Shown here piece after piece: positions 5,511 through 6,310 of a DNA stretch of 6,310 nucleotides. Under the pieces are notes generated by a model that was given only the letters and a program-made list of their open reading frames with translations, made no database searches and was not told where the DNA came from. The position numbers and the translations under genes were made by a program. The number at the start of each line of letters is the position of its first letter. The stretch's first letter is position 1. The stretch is from Verrucomicrobiota bacterium (lineage in GTDB: Bacteria; Verrucomicrobiota; Verrucomicrobiia; Chthoniobacterales; UBA10450), in NCBI GenBank assembly GCA_003221375.1, contig QHRI01000304.1:1-6310 (forward strand). Reading direction: 5' to 3'.

Positions 5511-5517
5511 TCGTCAT
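5497..5517 (-). repeat. 7-bp tandem repeat at dehydrogenase/SnoaL gene junction
   Basis: On the minus strand three successive heptamers occur: ATGACGA, then GTGACGA, then GTGACAA. The dehydrogenase reads the first as M-T-S-D-E before its TGA (5500-5502), while the SnoaL-like gene starts with GTG in the second and also reads M-T-S-D. Removing one heptamer would join ATG-ACG-AGT-GAC directly to AAG, giving an ATG start for the downstream gene. A slipped-strand duplication is therefore the simplest origin. Confidence 0.6.
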
Positions 5518-6310
5518 TCTTATTACCGTTCTAATGTGATCGAGGGAATTCTGAAATGCGTCGAGTGACGCGTTGATTTGTTCCGCATCGAGATCGACAA
5601 AGCGCAAAGCGTCTGGCGGAAAACGAAGTTTGCCGGCCCGGGCGAGCTCGATCAGCGTGGGAAGTTCAGCGGCGAGATGATCGGACACGCCGATGATCTC
5701 GACCTCTTTGTTGATCAATTCGGTGTACGGGTGGATCGACATTGACTCCGCCGTTAATCCAACAAGCGCCGCACGACCAAGCGGGCGCAAACATTGGACT
5801 GCTTGTCGCATCGTCTTTGCCGATCCGATTAACTCCAGCGAAACATCCACGCCTTTTCCATTCCTCGCGTCTGTGATCTGGTCGACTGGATTTCCCTTAT
5901 TTGCGTCGATTGCGATGGCTCCACGCTTTTCGACCCACGCAAGTTTGGCCGGATTGATCTCGACCACGTAGATCTGCTCGCAGTCAAACGCTCGCGCCAA
6001 TTGCAACGCCGAAAATCCCAATCCACCGAACCCGAAAATTGCAATCGACTCGCCTGCCTTCAGTCGTGCCTTGTTCAGCGCATGAAGCGCAGTCGCTGAC
6101 GAACACATCATGGTCGCGCCGATCTCCAGGGAAACTTCCGCAGGGAGCACAAACGCATTTCTGCCGGGAACCTTAACGAACTCCGCATACCCTCCGTCGC
6201 GATGTTTGCCGATCATTTCTCCGGTGTCGCAAAATTGTTCCAAGCCGCGACGGCAGAACTCACAAGTCCCGCAGTGTGCCAGATAATGTACGCAGACGCG
6301 GTCGCCGGGC
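5500..6310 (-). CDS. Zinc-dependent medium-chain alcohol dehydrogenase (5' partial)
   Basis: An NAD(P)-dependent medium-chain dehydrogenase that oxidises an alcohol or reduces an aldehyde. The gene enters from the right edge, where it reads P-G-D-R-V; the N-terminal catalytic Cys and His-Glu zinc ligands are outside. The structural zinc lobe is intact at 6229-6273: Cys-x2-Cys-x2-Cys-x7-Cys in CGTCEFCRRGLEQFC. DGGYAEFVKVP follows, then MMCSSATALHAL with the third catalytic zinc ligand Cys. The Rossmann signature GFGGLG is at about 6016-6033. An acidic residue (IYVVEINPAK) ends the second strand, which favours NAD over NADP. Later motifs G-V-D-V-S-L-E-L-I-G and LGRAALVGL are family-typical. It ends with the TGA at 5500-5502, inside the 7-bp repeat that overlaps the next gene. 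The exact substrate cannot be told. Confidence 0.9.
   Translation of the reverse strand, partial: PGDRVCVHYLAHCGTCEFCRRGLEQFCDTGEMIGKHRDGGYAEFVKVPGRNAFVLPAEVSLEIGATMMCSSATALHALNKARLKAGESIAIFGFGGLGFSALQLARAFDCEQIYVVEINPAKLAWVEKRGAIAIDANKGNPVDQITDARNGKGVDVSLELIGSAKTMRQAVQCLRPLGRAALVGLTAESMSIHPYTELINKEVEIIGVSDHLAAELPTLIELARAGKLRFPPDALRFVDLDAEQINASLDAFQNSLDHIRTVIRMTSDE

Overview
This 6.3 kb window is bacterial chromosomal DNA of moderately GC-rich composition, with short intergenic regions and several palindromic repeat elements. Three things suggest a soil-type Verrucomicrobiota (Chthoniobacterales-like) or related PVC/Acidobacteria genome, probably from a metagenome: a fungal-Lys4-like homoaconitase tail, an ORF6N-domain accessory gene, and long REP-like palindromes. 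This placement is inference; no rRNA or marker gene is present.

Layout. Plus strand: the C-terminal swivel domain of a homoaconitase/aconitase-family hydro-lyase (1-444, running in from the left edge). Positions 445-1517 hold accessory material: a cloverleaf-like palindrome (495-568), a minus-strand ORF6N-domain gene split by one in-frame TGA (631-1248), five copies of a 17-bp near-palindrome inside and around that gene, and a nested multi-hairpin element (1360-1497). The plus strand resumes with an isocitrate/isopropylmalate dehydrogenase-family gene (1518-2559), broken by an internal deletion and frameshift near 2020. The rest is on the minus strand, read from right to left: a partial zinc-dependent medium-chain dehydrogenase (5500-6310), an overlapping SnoaL/NTF2-like small protein (5109-5510), a PhzF-family isomerase-like gene with a damaged 5' end (4167-5000), a YhbS-type GNAT acetyltransferase (3559-4065), and a DUF6498-like membrane protein (2718-3443).

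Function. The hydro-lyase and the beta-decarboxylating dehydrogenase would normally catalyse consecutive steps, either citrate to 2-oxoglutarate or homocitrate to 2-oxoadipate. The accessory block now lies between them. The dehydrogenase keeps NADP-type isocitrate dehydrogenase residues. The dehydrogenase and SnoaL-like genes overlap by 11 bp and look translationally coupled. The other minus-strand genes have gaps of about 100 bp or more and no obvious common pathway.

Most notable features: (i) the repeated GGTCGCAATTTGCGACC palindrome, which encodes the S/L-Q-I-A-T peptide three times inside the ORF6N gene and recurs outside it on both sides; (ii) two different structured palindromic elements; (iii) an unusual density of gene lesions (ORF6N stop, dehydrogenase deletion, PhzF 5' damage, a 7-bp repeat at a gene junction), which means either real decay or a low-quality consensus. 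No CRISPR array, rRNA, tRNA or transposase gene was seen.
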